From Coriobacteriia bacterium (GTDB lineage Bacteria; Actinomycetota; Coriobacteriia; Anaerosomatales; Anaerosomataceae), in contig JAUSOQ010000043.1 in NCBI GenBank assembly GCA_030655755.1, positions 1-64,000 of the forward strand: DNA of 64,000 bases, read 5' to 3'. Positions within the stretch are counted from its first letter, which is position 1, and each line of letters opens with the position of its first letter. Shown here in pieces: positions 8,271-17,628 of this stretch. Both the position numbers and the translations under genes were made by a program. Under the pieces are notes generated by a model, which was not told the origin of the DNA, searched no databases, and worked only from the letters and a program-made list of their open reading frames with translations.

Positions 8271-9323
8271 ATGAAGCCCCATCCCGTCATTCGAGTACTC
8301 GGCGTGCTCGCCCTGGCCATCACGCTGCTGTTGCCGGTCGGCTGCAAGAGCGATACCGTCCCCGGCGTTGTCTCGTACTGGCCGAAAGCCGAGAAAGAGC
8401 GCACTGTCCCCAAGCCCCCTAAGCCGTCGCGCTGGCCGCTCACCGGCCTGGACGCCCCGAGTGAGGAGGTCCTCTCGCAGCGGGTCGTCTCAGTGAAGGT
8501 AGAGAACTCCCCGACGGCCCGACCGCAGACGAACCTGCAGCTCGCCGACGTCGTCTACGAGTCGATCACGGAGGGCGGCATCACGCGTTTCAACGCGATC
8601 TTCCACTCGCAGAGTCCCGATACTGTTGGCCCGGTGCGCAGTGCGCGCCTCTCTGACCTCTGCATCGTGCCGCAGTATCATGCGCTGTTCGTGTTCAGTG
8701 GGGCGAGCGACTCCGTCAACAGCCGTATCGCTGCGTCCTCGATCGAGGATCTGAGCGAAGACGCCGGCATCAGCTACCCGTTCTTCCGTGCAAAGGATCG
8801 TCCGATGCCGCACAACCTCTATGTCGTGTTGGCCAAGGTCCGTGAAGAGGCCGCGAAACGCAAAATGGTTACGACGCAGGAAGTGAAAGGGCTCGCATTC
8901 GATCAGCGCGCTATGGAGTCGAGCACTGCCGTCACGGAGATATCGATCCCGTTCTCCACTGCCAACAAGGTGGTTTGGACCTACGCCGCATCGACGGGCA
9001 GGTATCTGCGTGTGAACAGCGGAGCCAAGCACATGGACAAGGCCACTGGGACGCAGCTTTCGGCCCGCAATGTGGTCGTGCTGTGGGCGAAGCACAACGT
9101 TGCGAGTAAAGACGTCGTGGGTTCGGTGACCTACGAGATCATCCTTTCCGGATCAGGGCGTGCCTCGGTGTTCCACGATGGCCAGCGCTTCGATGGTACC
9201 TGGGAAGCCGGGACCGATGCTCCTCCGGTCTTCAAGGCGAGCGATGGGACGCAGATCAAGTTGGCGCCGGGTAACACGTGGTTCCAGGTCGTGCAACCGA
9301 GTGTGAACATCGTTCTCGACTAG
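8271..9323 (+). CDS. DUF3048 domain lipoprotein (YerB-like)
   Basis: A 350-residue secreted protein. A signal peptide ends in the lipobox LPVGC (Cys25), so it is anchored to the outer face of the membrane. A Lys/Pro-rich linker follows, then the DUF3048 core: VVSVKVENSPTARPQTNLQL, ADVVYESITEGGITRFNAIF and VGPVRSARLSD. The family includes B. subtilis YerB and is common in coriobacteria and clostridia; the function is unknown, with a cell-wall role often supposed. It has its own promoter and good ribosome-binding site. Confidence 0.88.
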   Translation: MKPHPVIRVLGVLALAITLLLPVGCKSDTVPGVVSYWPKAEKERTVPKPPKPSRWPLTGLDAPSEEVLSQRVVSVKVENSPTARPQTNLQLADVVYESITEGGITRFNAIFHSQSPDTVGPVRSARLSDLCIVPQYHALFVFSGASDSVNSRIAASSIEDLSEDAGISYPFFRAKDRPMPHNLYVVLAKVREEAAKRKMVTTQEVKGLAFDQRAMESSTAVTEISIPFSTANKVVWTYAASTGRYLRVNSGAKHMDKATGTQLSARNVVVLWAKHNVASKDVVGSVTYEIILSGSGRASVFHDGQRFDGTWEAGTDAPPVFKASDGTQIKLAPGNTWFQVVQPSVNIVLD

Positions 9324-9337
9324 CGGGTGTGACCCTG

Positions 9338-9363
9338 CGCGGGCGCCCTATGGGGCGCTCGCG
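9338..9363 (+). terminator. GC-rich hairpin after the DUF3048 gene (terminator-like)
   Basis: An 11-bp stem with one G-T pair (arms 9338-9348 and 9353-9363, loop TATG) starts 15 bases after the stop. It lacks a T-run, so it may be an atypical terminator or simply stabilise the mRNA end. Confidence 0.4.
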
Positions 9364-9368
9364 TGCGG

Positions 9369-9397
9369 TTGTCCACCCTTCGGCACACGAGTACAAT
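9369..9397 (+). promoter_or_regulatory. Sigma-70-type promoter of pdxS
   Basis: TTGTCC (9369-9374), 17-base spacer, TACAAT (9392-9397). The expected transcript start lies about 64 bases before the GTG of pdxS. Confidence 0.6.
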
Positions 9398-9467
9398 CTT
9401 GTGACCACGCGCCATCCCGTCGCGGCCGTTGCGGCCGACGAGACCCTATCGTGAGGAGCACGACATC

Positions 9468-10367
9468 GTGAGCGAGAACGCGAACGTTTCTACGGGTACC
9501 CTCCGCGTCAAGACCGGCCTGGCCGAGATGCTCAAAGGCGGCGTCATCATGGATGTCGTCACGCCCGAGCAGGCAAAGCTGGCCGAAGACGCAGGTGCAG
9601 TCGCCGTCATGGCGCTTGAGCGTGTGCCTGCCGATATTCGTGCGGCTGGTGGTGTCGCCCGTATGGCCGACCCCACCATCGTCGAGGCTATCGTTGGTTC
9701 GGTGTCTATCCCGGTCATGGCTAAGTGCCGCATCGGCCACTTCGTCGAGGCCCAGGTCTTGCAGTCTCTCGGCGTCGACTATCTCGATGAGTCCGAGGTG
9801 TTGACGCCTGCGGATGAGCAGTACCATGTGAACAAGTGGGACTTCCAGATCCCGTTCGTGTGCGGTTGCCGCAATCTCGGCGAGGCACTGCGCCGTATCA
9901 GCGAGGGCGCAGCCATGGTGCGCACCAAGGGAGAACCCGGCACAGGCAACGTGGTCGAGGCGGTTCGGCATATGCGCACAGTGACCGATGAGATCGCATG
10001 GGTCGCTGGGGTTCGCAAGGAGCAGCTCTTCGATGCGGCCAAGCAACTCGGTGCCCCTTATGAGCTGGTCAGGTGGGTCCACGACAACGGCAAGCTTCCG
10101 GTCGTGAACTTCTCGGCAGGTGGTATCGCGACACCTGCGGATGCGGCGCTGATGATGCAGTTGGGATGCGACGGCGTGTTCGTCGGCAGCGGCATCTTCA
10201 AGAGTGGCGATCCTGCCAAGCGTGCGAAGGCGATCGTTGAGGCGACCACGCATTTCGAGGACGCTGACATCATCGCGCGGGTCTCACGCGACCTGGGTGA
10301 GGCGATGGTCGGCATCAACATCTCGGACATCCCGGACTCGGAGCGCATGCAGGAGCGGGGCTGGTAG
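9468..10367 (+). CDS. pdxS: Pyridoxal 5'-phosphate synthase, lyase subunit PdxS
   Basis: PdxS condenses ribose 5-phosphate, glyceraldehyde 3-phosphate and ammonia from PdxT into pyridoxal phosphate (the DXP-independent route). The 299-residue protein is near full identity to the family pattern: [55 protein letters not shown], then [20 protein letters not shown] and GVFVGSGIF. The start is GTG 9468, with GAGGAG upstream; a longer open frame has no ribosome-binding site. It is followed after one base by pdxT. Confidence 0.97.
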   Translation: MSENANVSTGTLRVKTGLAEMLKGGVIMDVVTPEQAKLAEDAGAVAVMALERVPADIRAAGGVARMADPTIVEAIVGSVSIPVMAKCRIGHFVEAQVLQSLGVDYLDESEVLTPADEQYHVNKWDFQIPFVCGCRNLGEALRRISEGAAMVRTKGEPGTGNVVEAVRHMRTVTDEIAWVAGVRKEQLFDAAKQLGAPYELVRWVHDNGKLPVVNFSAGGIATPADAALMMQLGCDGVFVGSGIFKSGDPAKRAKAIVEATTHFEDADIIARVSRDLGEAMVGINISDIPDSERMQERGW

Positions 10368-10368
10368 G

Positions 10369-10947
10369 GTGCGGATAGGGGTTCTCGCACTGCAGGGTGC
10401 GTTTCGCGAGCACATGATGACGCTTGAAGCGCTCGGCGTCACGGGCGTGGCGGTGCGCCAGCCCGAGCAGCTCGGCGATTTGAACGGCCTCATCATTCCG
10501 GGCGGCGAGTCGACGGCCATATCAAAACTCATGAAGACGTATAGGTTCTATGATCCCATTCGCCAACATCACGGTGCGGGTATGGCGATCTGGGGTACCT
10601 GTGCCGGCGCCATTCTCATTGCAAAGCAGGTGCTGGATGCGCTGCCGGACCAGGAGTCGCTCGGCGTGATGGATATCACCGTGCGTCGCAACGCATACGG
10701 TAGGCAGGTCGACTCCTTTGAGGCGGATCTGGACTTCAGACACATACCTGATGGTGAGTTCAGGGGCGTGTTCATCCGCGCTCCTTGGATCGAGACGCTC
10801 GGCGAGGGTGTGGAGGAGCTGGCCAGTCACGGAGGGCACATCGTTGCCGCTCGCCAAGGCGATCTGCTCGCTACGGCGTTCCATCCGGAACTGACGGGTG
10901 ATCCTCGCATCCATCGGTTCTTCCTCGACGAGGTCGTCGCCTCCTGA
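10369..10947 (+). CDS. pdxT: Pyridoxal 5'-phosphate synthase, glutaminase subunit PdxT
   Basis: PdxT hydrolyses glutamine and channels ammonia to PdxS. The 192-residue class I amidotransferase shows IGVLALQGAFREH, IIPGGESTAISKL, the nucleophile Cys78 in IWGTCAGAI, and the His-Glu pair in AFHPELTGDPRIH. It begins at GTG 10369, one base after the pdxS stop, so the two are co-expressed and probably coupled. Length and motifs are complete. Confidence 0.96.
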   Translation: MRIGVLALQGAFREHMMTLEALGVTGVAVRQPEQLGDLNGLIIPGGESTAISKLMKTYRFYDPIRQHHGAGMAIWGTCAGAILIAKQVLDALPDQESLGVMDITVRRNAYGRQVDSFEADLDFRHIPDGEFRGVFIRAPWIETLGEGVEELASHGGHIVAARQGDLLATAFHPELTGDPRIHRFFLDEVVAS

Positions 10948-10963
10948 TCGAAAGGACGCAGGC

Positions 10964-11719
10964 ATGTCCGGACACTCGAAATGGGCAACCACAAAGCACC
11001 GCAAAGCCGCCCAGGACAAGAAGCGGAGTGTGCTCTTCTGCAAGCTCGCGCGCATAATCACTGTCGCGGCCAAGACCGGTGGTGACCCGAGTCCCGAGAA
11101 CAACGCATCGCTCGCGGCGGCTATCGACAAAGCGAAGTCGTACTCACTGCCGAAGGACAAGATCGAGAGCGCCATCGCCAAAGCGTTCGGCAGTGGGGAC
11201 GGCGCCAACTACGAAGAAGTGATCTACGAGGGCTATGGCCCTGCCGGTGTCGCGCTCTATCTCGAGGCGCTGACCGATAACCGCAACCGGACCGCAGCCG
11301 ATGTCCGTGCCGCATTCACGCGCGCAGGAGGCAATCTCGGCACGAGTGGTTCGGTCGCATTCCAATTCGAACGCAAGGGCGAGATCACCGTGGAGCGCGA
11401 GGGCGCACCCGATGAGGATGAGCTCATGTTGCTGGTGGCCGACGCCGGTGGCGAGGACATGGATGATATGGGAGAGGGCTGGCTCGTCTATACCGCACCT
11501 GCGGACGTGATGTCGGTCAAGGCGGCACTGGAGGCGGCAGGCGTTCCGGTCAAGGGCGCCGAGCTCGTGATGGAGGCCGTCAATGCAGCGGTCGTCACGG
11601 TAGCGGACGCCAAAAAGGTGCTTCGGTTGGTCGATGCGCTCGAGGAGAGCGACGATATCCAGAACGTGTACCACACGATGGAGCTGACCGATGAGATCGC
11701 GGCGGCTCTCGAGGACTGA
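10964..11719 (+). CDS. yebC: YebC/PmpR family DNA-binding protein
   Basis: A 251-residue protein beginning MSGHSKWATTKHRKAAQDKK at ATG 10964 with AAAGGA upstream. The three-domain YebC signature is complete (GGDPSPENNASLAAAIDKAK; GYGPAGVALYLEALTDNRNR; GNLGTSGSVAFQFERKG). The family was described as transcriptional regulators, and recent work links some members to translation of proline stretches. That is notable here because two proteins in this window carry Pro-Glu tracts, although the link is inference. It lies next to ruvC, a conserved neighbourhood. Confidence 0.93.
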   Translation: MSGHSKWATTKHRKAAQDKKRSVLFCKLARIITVAAKTGGDPSPENNASLAAAIDKAKSYSLPKDKIESAIAKAFGSGDGANYEEVIYEGYGPAGVALYLEALTDNRNRTAADVRAAFTRAGGNLGTSGSVAFQFERKGEITVEREGAPDEDELMLLVADAGGEDMDDMGEGWLVYTAPADVMSVKAALEAAGVPVKGAELVMEAVNAAVVTVADAKKVLRLVDALEESDDIQNVYHTMELTDEIAAALED

Positions 11720-11745
11720 GGGCTCGCCGCTCTTCTGAGGCGGCC

Positions 11746-11774
11746 TTCACCTGCTTCCTGCCTGATGCTATCCT
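11746..11774 (+). promoter_or_regulatory. Possible promoter of ruvCAB
   Basis: TTCACC (11746-11751), 17 bases, TATCCT (11769-11774), 42 bases before the ruvC GTG. Both hexamers are imperfect. I see no LexA-type box. Confidence 0.35.
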
Positions 11775-11816
11775 GAACATATGTTCGATAGTTCGCTGTC
11801 GGCTGGAGGGGTGCGC

Positions 11817-12314
11817 GTGATCGTGCTCGGCATAGACCCGGGTCTCGCCAACACCGGTTGGGGGATCGTGGAGGTCAACGGCAGCTATCTTCGCTGTCTG
11901 GCGTACGGCTGCATAACCACGCCTGCGTCCGACCAGCTTTCAGGGCGTCTTTCGGCCATTCATCGTGAGCTTGTCTCCATCATCGCCCGCTATGCCCCCG
12001 TAGAGTGCGGTATAGAGAGTGTGTATTTCGGCACGAATGCGAAGACCGCATTCGCCACCGGACAGGCGAGGGGAGTCGCGGTCCTTGCGACCGCCGATGC
12101 AGGTCTGGTACTCGGCGAGTATGGCCCCGGCGAGATCAAGATGGCTGTTGTCGGCGCCGGATCGGCGGACAAGTCTCAGGTCCAGTACATGGTGCGGGTG
12201 TTGCTCGGCTTGGCCGAAGAACCGCAGCCCCATCATGCTGCAGACGCTTTGGCTGCCGCGATCTGCCACGCGCATATGCGCGTGGGGCGCTCGCTGGCGG
12301 AGGCGACTCGATGA
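11817..12314 (+). CDS. ruvC: Crossover junction endodeoxyribonuclease RuvC
   Basis: RuvC cuts Holliday junctions symmetrically after RuvAB branch migration. The 165-residue protein starts at GTG 11817, six bases after GGAGGG, placing the first catalytic Asp at residue 7 (IVLGIDPGLANTGWG). ECGIESVYFGTNAKTAF carries the next acidic residue, and HHAADALAAAICHAH the last two. An upstream ATG at 11781 would add 12 residues without a ribosome-binding site. Its TGA overlaps the ruvA ATG (ATGA). Confidence 0.95.
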   Translation: MIVLGIDPGLANTGWGIVEVNGSYLRCLAYGCITTPASDQLSGRLSAIHRELVSIIARYAPVECGIESVYFGTNAKTAFATGQARGVAVLATADAGLVLGEYGPGEIKMAVVGAGSADKSQVQYMVRVLLGLAEEPQPHHAADALAAAICHAHMRVGRSLAEATR

Positions 12315-12898
12315 TCGCCTTCCTCACCGGTAGAATCGCCGAGAAGGGACTTTCGTACTGCATCCTTGACGTTCACGGCGTCGGCTATCGCATGACGATG
12401 TCTACGTCGTCGCTCTCTGCTCTACCGGCCGAGGGTGATGGAGTGACGGTGCTCACCTGCATGCATGTCCGGGGGGACGAGGTGTCGCTGTTCGGTTTCG
12501 AGAACGCCGAGGAGAAGGCTCTCTTCGAGCAGCTGATCACGGTGAGTGGTGTCGGACCGAAGGTGGCGCTGGCTGCGCTGAGTTCATATGCGCCGGCGTC
12601 GCTTGTCGAGGCGATAGCACGCGAGGATGTCGCGGTCGTGAGCTCGGTTTCAGGTATCGGCAAGAAGACGGCGCAGCGGATCATCCTCGAACTGAAGGAC
12701 AAGCTGGGTGTTCCTGATCTTGCGGCCACTCCTGCGGGAGTCGCTGCCGATTCTGCGGTGGAGGTTCGCGATGTGCTTGTGGCCATGGGCTTCTCGGCAG
12801 TGGAGGCCACGACTGCATTGAGGAGTTACGACGGTGCTCCGGACGACACGAACGGACTGCTCAAGCATGCGCTGCGTCGGTTGGGAGGTGGCTCGTGA
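12311..12898 (+). CDS. ruvA: Holliday junction branch migration protein RuvA
   Basis: RuvA tetramers clamp Holliday junctions and load RuvB. The 195-residue protein shows the N-terminal OB fold ([22 protein letters not shown]), the helix-hairpin-helix pair ([36 protein letters not shown]) and the C-terminal RuvB-binding domain ([17 protein letters not shown]). It overlaps ruvC by ATGA and ruvB by GTGA, so the three are translationally coupled. Confidence 0.95.
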   Translation: MIAFLTGRIAEKGLSYCILDVHGVGYRMTMSTSSLSALPAEGDGVTVLTCMHVRGDEVSLFGFENAEEKALFEQLITVSGVGPKVALAALSSYAPASLVEAIAREDVAVVSSVSGIGKKTAQRIILELKDKLGVPDLAATPAGVAADSAVEVRDVLVAMGFSAVEATTALRSYDGAPDDTNGLLKHALRRLGGGS

Positions 12899-13944
12899 GC
12901 ACCGCTTGGGAGCCCGAAGACTCAGAGCGGCTCGTGTCTGCGGAGTACACCGACGACGACCTTGAGATAGATCGCTCGCTTAGACCGAGATGTCTCGACG
13001 AGTATCTCGGCCAGACGCGCGTCAAAGACAACCTGGCGGTATTGATCGAAGCGACGAAAGCCCGGGACGAGGCGCTCGACCACATGCTGCTCTCCGGGCC
13101 GCCCGGGCTTGGCAAGACGACACTTGCGGGCGTGATCGCCAACGAGCTTGGTGTGCAGATGCGCACCACTTCAGGTCCCGCGATCGAGCGTGCAGGTGAT
13201 CTCGCCGCGATCCTTACGAACCTGGACGAACGCGACGTGCTCTTCATCGATGAGATCCATCGCCTGAACAGGGCGGTCGAAGAGGTGCTCTACCCTGCGA
13301 TGGAGGACTTCAAGATCGATATCGTCATCGGTAAGGGGCCGGCGGCACGGTCTTTGCGACTCGATCTGCCGAAGTTCACACTGATCGGGGCTACGACGCG
13401 TACGGGTCTGCTCACCGGCCCATTGCGGGATCGGTTCGGGATGGCGTTCCGCTTGGAGTACTACGATGCGGAGGAACTGGGAGCCATCGTGACCCGCTCG
13501 GCAGGCATTCTCGGCGTGAGCATCACTCCTGATGGGGCTGTCGAGATCGCACGGCGCGGGCGCGGTACTCCTCGGCTGGCCAACCGTCTGCTCAAACGCG
13601 TGCGGGACTACGCACAGGTGCGCCGTGACGGCGTCATCAACGAGGACGTGGCGGCCGAGGCGCTTGCTTTCTTCGAGGTGGATCACATGGGTCTCGACCG
13701 GATGGATATCTCCATTCTCGAGACACTCATCGACAAGTTCAGCGGTAGACCGGTCGGTCTCAACACGCTGGCTGCGGCGGTCTCAGAGGAACCGGATACG
13801 CTCGAAGACGTGTACGAGCCGTATCTATTGCAGCTTGGTTTTCTCATGAGGACGCCGAAGGGGAGACAGGCGACGCCGCGTGCATATGAGCATCTGGGCA
13901 TGAAGCCGCCCAAGGACGCAGCAGCGCAGGACGGTCTTTTCTGA
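12895..13944 (+). CDS. ruvB: Holliday junction branch migration ATPase RuvB
   Basis: RuvB is the hexameric AAA+ motor that drives branch migration. The 349-residue protein has [18 protein letters not shown], Walker [10 protein letters not shown], Walker [15 protein letters not shown], sensor [11 protein letters not shown] and the winged-helix end ([33 protein letters not shown]). It starts at GTG 12895, overlapping the ruvA stop. It ends the coupled ruvCAB operon. Confidence 0.96.
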   Translation: MSTAWEPEDSERLVSAEYTDDDLEIDRSLRPRCLDEYLGQTRVKDNLAVLIEATKARDEALDHMLLSGPPGLGKTTLAGVIANELGVQMRTTSGPAIERAGDLAAILTNLDERDVLFIDEIHRLNRAVEEVLYPAMEDFKIDIVIGKGPAARSLRLDLPKFTLIGATTRTGLLTGPLRDRFGMAFRLEYYDAEELGAIVTRSAGILGVSITPDGAVEIARRGRGTPRLANRLLKRVRDYAQVRRDGVINEDVAAEALAFFEVDHMGLDRMDISILETLIDKFSGRPVGLNTLAAAVSEEPDTLEDVYEPYLLQLGFLMRTPKGRQATPRAYEHLGMKPPKDAAAQDGLF

Positions 13945-14005
13945 GCTTCGGCTGACTGGATATATACTATTGGTGCGGGAGCGTTCGAGTCGAGGAGGGG
14001 ATCGC

Positions 14006-14524
14006 ATGATCAAGAAGGTATATGTCATCAGGTTCGTGCTCGTCACCGTCGCCATTCTTGCGTTGGGAGTCGCCGGCTGCAAGTCGGTCGCGGAGAAAGC
14101 TGTTGAGGGCGTGGTCGAGAAGACGACCGGTGTCGATATCGATACCGGGGACAACAGCGTCACGTACGAGACCGAGGATGGCACCACCATCGAGATCGGC
14201 GAGCAGGTCGACCTCCCGGATGATTTCCCTGGAGACTTTCCCGTCTACGATGCTGACGTTGAGAGTTCGAGCAAGATCGCGGGTGGCGAAGGGACCGGTT
14301 TCTATGTCGGTCTCGTCACAGAGGACTCTTACGACGATGTCTTCACGTGGTACAAGTCCGAGTTCGCTGACGAAGGTTGGGAGATACTGGCCGAGATGAC
14401 TGCCGGGGAGAGTGGGGCGAAGTCGGGTGTCATCACCGTTTCGAAAGGCACGAGTGAGGGCAGCATCACACTCGTTGAGGATGGTGACGTGACCCAGGTC
14501 ACGATCAGCGTCAACGTGAAGTAG
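14006..14524 (+). CDS. Hypothetical acidic lipoprotein
   Basis: A 172-residue secreted protein starting at ATG 14006 with GAGGAGGGG upstream. The signal peptide ends in GVAGC, so Cys25 should be lipidated. The mature part is acidic, begins with a short amphipathic stretch (KSVAEKAVEGVVEKTTG) and has a repeatable beta-rich pattern: DFPGDFPVYDADVESSSKI, then FTWYKSEFADEGWEILAEM. That tail resembles domains often called 'hypothetical lipoprotein' in actinobacteria. No function can be given. It is separated from ruvB by 61 bases containing TATACT at 13963, and followed by a strong terminator. Confidence 0.8.
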   Translation: MIKKVYVIRFVLVTVAILALGVAGCKSVAEKAVEGVVEKTTGVDIDTGDNSVTYETEDGTTIEIGEQVDLPDDFPGDFPVYDADVESSSKIAGGEGTGFYVGLVTEDSYDDVFTWYKSEFADEGWEILAEMTAGESGAKSGVITVSKGTSEGSITLVEDGDVTQVTISVNVK

Positions 14525-14526
14525 TA

Positions 14527-14564
14527 TAAAAGGGGCCCGACGCCACGGCGTCCGGGCCCCTTTT
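14527..14564 (+). terminator. Rho-independent terminator
   Basis: A long stem with one bulged base closes AAAAGGGGCCCG-ACGCC against GGCGT-C-CGGGCCCCTTTT, ending in a T-run, two bases after the lipoprotein stop. This is the clearest intrinsic terminator in the window. Confidence 0.9.
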
Positions 14565-14612
14565 GTTGCTCGTATCGTGACCTCTCAAGGCGATGTGCGG
14601 ATTGGAGTCAGC

Positions 14613-14729
14613 ATGCTTTCATCCGGAGTACTTATCGGTGTCATCATCGGTGTGCTCATCGTCGCCAGCGGCGCTTTTCTGGGCGTCCGAAGTCATCTGC
14701 GCAAAGAGTGCGAAGACGACATCATCTAA
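14613..14729 (+). CDS. 38-residue single-span membrane peptide
   Basis: A short frame starting at ATG 14613, with GGAG at 14604-14607. The peptide is a single hydrophobic helix (LSSGVLIGVIIGVLIVASGA) followed by a basic then acidic tail (VRSHLRKECEDDII). The helix begins at residue 2, so the tail is probably cytosolic. It lies alone between a strong terminator and the convergent superoxide reductase gene. I do not recognise it; codon use and the ribosome-binding site look real. It could be a small membrane regulator or assembly factor. Confidence 0.5.
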   Translation: MLSSGVLIGVIIGVLIVASGAFLGVRSHLRKECEDDII

Positions 14730-14737
14730 GAGAATAT

Positions 14738-15085
14738 CTACAAGACGACCTCTGCGGCCCATAGGCCATGGAGGTTGCAGTGTGCGATCGCGCGCAGCAT
14801 GCTTCCCGCATCGGCCGAGATGATGACCGAGACCGTCGGATCGGTAGCGACCGGCGAGAGGTCGAATCGGGCGATTCCTGCACCATCGACGTAGAGTTCG
14901 ATCCAAGCGATGTAGTGGTCGGGTTGGTTGGGGTGCACGACCTCGAAGCCGACCGTCACAGTGGCGATCGTCTTGTCTCCCTTTCGGTCCACCTCGATGT
15001 GGGGAGTGTGCTTCTTTTCGAAATCACTCGCGGTCGACAGATCCACTACGTGATTCACTGGGCCGAGGATCGGAGCGTCGGACAT
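14738..15085 (-). CDS. Superoxide reductase (neelaredoxin/SORL domain)
   Basis: A 115-residue one-domain superoxide reductase, which reduces superoxide to hydrogen peroxide without making oxygen, as anaerobes do. The iron ligands can be placed: Glu23-Lys-Lys-His26 (FEKKHTPHIEV), His51 and His57 six residues apart (HPNQPDHYIAWIE), and Cys103/His106 (CNLHGLW). There is no N-terminal desulforedoxin iron centre, so it is the neelaredoxin class. The start is ATG 15085 after GGAGG; upstream in-frame codons are ignored. It is convergent with the 38-residue peptide and divergent from the isochorismatase gene. Confidence 0.88.
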   Translation of the reverse strand: MSDAPILGPVNHVVDLSTASDFEKKHTPHIEVDRKGDKTIATVTVGFEVVHPNQPDHYIAWIELYVDGAGIARFDLSPVATDPTVSVIISADAGSMLRAIAHCNLHGLWAAEVVL

Positions 15086-15164
15086 GTCAGCCTCCAGGTG
15101 GTCGCGATGTCGGATACGCAGTGATACATACCCGTCCTTGCCTTCTCGCACGATCGTCGGTACC

Positions 15165-15173
15165 TGATAGAAT
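15165..15173 (+). promoter_or_regulatory. Extended -10 promoter element (TGATAGAAT)
   Basis: TG-A-TAGAAT lies 30 bases before the GTG at 15203. The same TAGAAT box precedes tgt and the recJ fusion; a -35 box is not evident. Confidence 0.5.
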
Positions 15174-15202
15174 CGGCGTCAACCGGCGTTGGGAGGCCAA
15201 GG

Positions 15203-15775
15203 GTGAGCAAGCATACCGTCGATGTCGCGGATGTCGTGATCGTCGTGATCGATGCCCAGGAGCGTCTCGCGGCCGCTATGTCTCGCCGCGACGCAGTCGT
15301 TTCAGTGATATCTCGACTGGTGCGCGTAGCCGGTGAACTGAGCGTGCCGGTCGTATACACGGAGCAGTATCCCGAGGGTCTCGGCCACACAGTGTCCGAA
15401 CTGCGGGACCTGCTTCTTGCTGCTGTGGGACCGATCGAGAAGCTTGATTTTGACTGCTGCGTTGAGCCGGCGTTCATTACGGCACTCGAACGCACCGGTC
15501 GACGCCAGGTCGTGCTACTCGGCATGGAGGCTCATATCTGCGTGACGCAGACGGCGCTACACCTGCTTGAGGACGGGTACCGTGTCCAGGTCGTCGCGGA
15601 CGGAGTGTGTTCGGTCCGCGAGTACGACCACGCGATCGCCATAGAGCGACTACGCATAGCCGGGGCAGAGGTGACGACGTCGGAGTCGGTCGTCTATGAA
15701 GCGCTCGGTACCGCCGGCACCGACACGTTCCGGCGCATTCTCGCGATCGTGAAGGAAAGAGAGATCGTCGAGTGA
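15203..15775 (+). CDS. Isochorismatase-like cysteine hydrolase
   Basis: A 190-residue protein of the isochorismatase/nicotinamidase fold. Asp17 in [12 protein letters not shown] and Cys113 in [14 protein letters not shown] are the usual catalytic Asp and nucleophile, and a basic residue is expected in the loop before [23 protein letters not shown] matches the subgroup of YcaC-like and uncharacterised hydrolases, rather than nicotinamidase, whose metal-binding DxHxxxH is not visible. It starts at GTG 15203 with GGAGG upstream. The substrate is unknown. Confidence 0.85.
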   Translation: MSKHTVDVADVVIVVIDAQERLAAAMSRRDAVVSVISRLVRVAGELSVPVVYTEQYPEGLGHTVSELRDLLLAAVGPIEKLDFDCCVEPAFITALERTGRRQVVLLGMEAHICVTQTALHLLEDGYRVQVVADGVCSVREYDHAIAIERLRIAGAEVTTSESVVYEALGTAGTDTFRRILAIVKEREIVE

Positions 15776-15839
15776 CCGGCGCGCTCGTACTCGGGTACAC
15801 TGGGCGACGCGCGGAAGACACGACAGGAAGGCAGAGGTA

Positions 15840-16691
15840 GTGGCAACGATCATCGACGGCAAGAAGGTATCAGCCGACATCGAGCAACAGACTGTTGCGG
15901 GAGTCGCGCGACTGACCGAGCGGGGCGTCACGCCCGGACTCGCGGTCGTGCTCGTGGGTGAGGATCCGGCGTCGCAATCGTACGTCGGCATGAAGGAGCG
16001 CGATTGTGAGCGGATAGGTATTCGCAGTTTCGATCACCGTCTTCCGGCCGAGACGCCACAAGAGGAGCTGAACGAGCTCATCGACCGGCTGAACGCGGAC
16101 CCTGACGTGCACGGCATCCTCGTGCAGCTGCCACTACCTGTCGGCTTCGATACGGAGGCAGTGATCGCGCGCATCTCGCCAGAAAAGGATGTCGATGGGT
16201 TCCATCCCTTCAACCTCGGTCAGCTCGTTCGGGGTCTTCCGGCTCACCGCGCATGTACCCCCTACGGCGTGATGAAGATGCTGGAGTCCTACAGCATCGA
16301 TCCCGCAGGGAAGCATGCTGTCGTTGTCGGACGCTCGACGATCGTCGGCAAACCGATGGCGTTGCTGCTGCTGAACGCGAACGCGACCGTCACGGTCTGT
16401 CACTCGCGGACACGGGACCTTCCTGCAGTATGTCGCCAGGCCGACATACTTGTCGCCGCCGTCGGCCGCGCAAAGATGATCACGTCTGAATACGTGAAGC
16501 CCGGCGCCGTCGTGATCGATGTCGGCATCAACCGCACCGACGCGGGTCTGGTGGGCGACGTGGACTACGATGACGTACTTCCGCTTGCATCGGCCATCAC
16601 CCCGGTTCCCGGGGGAGTGGGTCCGATGACCCGAGCGATCCTGATGGCGAACACCGTTGCGGCCGCCGAGGCCATCACGAAGACCGAGTGA
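15840..16691 (+). CDS. folD: Bifunctional methylenetetrahydrofolate dehydrogenase/cyclohydrolase
   Basis: FolD interconverts methylene-, methenyl- and formyl-tetrahydrofolate in one-carbon metabolism. The 283-residue protein shows the catalytic Tyr/Lys segment ([17 protein letters not shown]), the signature [45 protein letters not shown] for NADP binding, and [18 protein letters not shown] near the end. It starts at GTG 15840 ([10 protein letters not shown]) with AGGCAGAGG upstream and is complete. Confidence 0.96.
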   Translation: MATIIDGKKVSADIEQQTVAGVARLTERGVTPGLAVVLVGEDPASQSYVGMKERDCERIGIRSFDHRLPAETPQEELNELIDRLNADPDVHGILVQLPLPVGFDTEAVIARISPEKDVDGFHPFNLGQLVRGLPAHRACTPYGVMKMLESYSIDPAGKHAVVVGRSTIVGKPMALLLLNANATVTVCHSRTRDLPAVCRQADILVAAVGRAKMITSEYVKPGAVVIDVGINRTDAGLVGDVDYDDVLPLASAITPVPGGVGPMTRAILMANTVAAAEAITKTE

Positions 16692-16710
16692 CGACCCGAG
16701 TGGAGGATCG

Positions 16711-17490
16711 ATGACCGGCATATCGAGACATCCGATGCGCGTTGCGATGATGGTGCTGTTGACGCTCATGATGCTTTCCGTTCCTGTGGTGGCGCAGGCG
16801 CGTGTCCTTGAGTACCAGCTGCAGTTCATACCTGTCGGAACGGGCGGCGTCTCGCAGATGATCATCAACGTCATCCTTACTCCCGATACCGAGCTTCCCG
16901 CGACCGTGCGGGTCCCGCTGCCTGTGGGTGCGACCGTCATTTGGGCTGGAGAGATCATAGGAGATGACCCGGCCCTCGATCCCGCTCGTGAGACGACTGT
17001 CACGGCTGTCGACGGCGGACTGGTGGCGGAGTTCGTGATATCCGAGGTCCGAATCGCACAACTGGAAGCGGATTTCGTTGCGCCGACACGCTCCGGCAAC
17101 GATGTGTCGGTGACGTTGCCGTGGGTCAACACAGGCGATGAGGCGACCCTACTCGCGTCTGTACGTCTGGAGCCCGGAGCCTCAGACGTCAGCATCTCTC
17201 CCAAGCCGACAGGTGACCCCCTATCCAACGAAGCAGGCGAGACGCTCTATGCGCTCGATTCGCTCACGTTGGCCACCGGGGAGGCCGTCGACATCAAGGT
17301 CTCCTACGATCCGGGTGGGTCAGCGGGAACCAGCTCGACCACTATCGCTCTGGTGATCGCGGGTGTTCTGCTCGTCGTTGTGCTCGTGGCGTTGGTGTTC
17401 GTTATCGACAGGGATCGGCGTCGCCGCGGTACGACCGACGTCGACCGCACGTCGGCATTCGCAGAAGAAGACGATGAACTCACATTCTGA
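16711..17490 (+). CDS. Membrane-anchored extracytoplasmic protein of unknown function
   Basis: A 259-residue protein starting at ATG 16711 after GGAGGA. It has an N-terminal signal peptide (VAMMVLLTLMMLSVPVVAQA), an extracytoplasmic beta-rich domain of about 190 residues, a Gly/Ser linker, a C-terminal membrane helix (TTIALVIAGVLLVVVLVALVFVI) and a short cytosolic tail that is first basic (DRDRRRRG), then acidic. This is the layout of a type I surface protein. The outer domain (PATVRVPLPVGATVIWAGEI) resembles carbohydrate- or cohesin-like beta sandwiches only in general character. No family is assigned. It follows folD by 19 bases and is followed by a terminator. Confidence 0.75.
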   Translation: MTGISRHPMRVAMMVLLTLMMLSVPVVAQARVLEYQLQFIPVGTGGVSQMIINVILTPDTELPATVRVPLPVGATVIWAGEIIGDDPALDPARETTVTAVDGGLVAEFVISEVRIAQLEADFVAPTRSGNDVSVTLPWVNTGDEATLLASVRLEPGASDVSISPKPTGDPLSNEAGETLYALDSLTLATGEAVDIKVSYDPGGSAGTSSTTIALVIAGVLLVVVLVALVFVIDRDRRRRGTTDVDRTSAFAEEDDELTF

Positions 17491-17537
17491 GCAGCGGCGA
17501 TAGGTTCTAAGTCCGCATTCTCACGATAGCGCTTGAC

Positions 17538-17569
17538 GCGGCCCCGCATACGGGGCCGCCGTTCTTTCT
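17538..17569 (+). terminator. Rho-independent terminator
   Basis: A perfect 9-bp stem GCGGCCCCG / CGGGGCCGC with loop CATA, followed by the T-rich CGTTCTTTCT, 47 bases after the surface protein stop. It separates the folD group from queH. Confidence 0.8.
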
Positions 17570-17628
17570 GTGGCGCACAGGCGTACACTTGACGGCATTG
17601 TGATCGGGGATGAGTAGAGGAGACGGGA

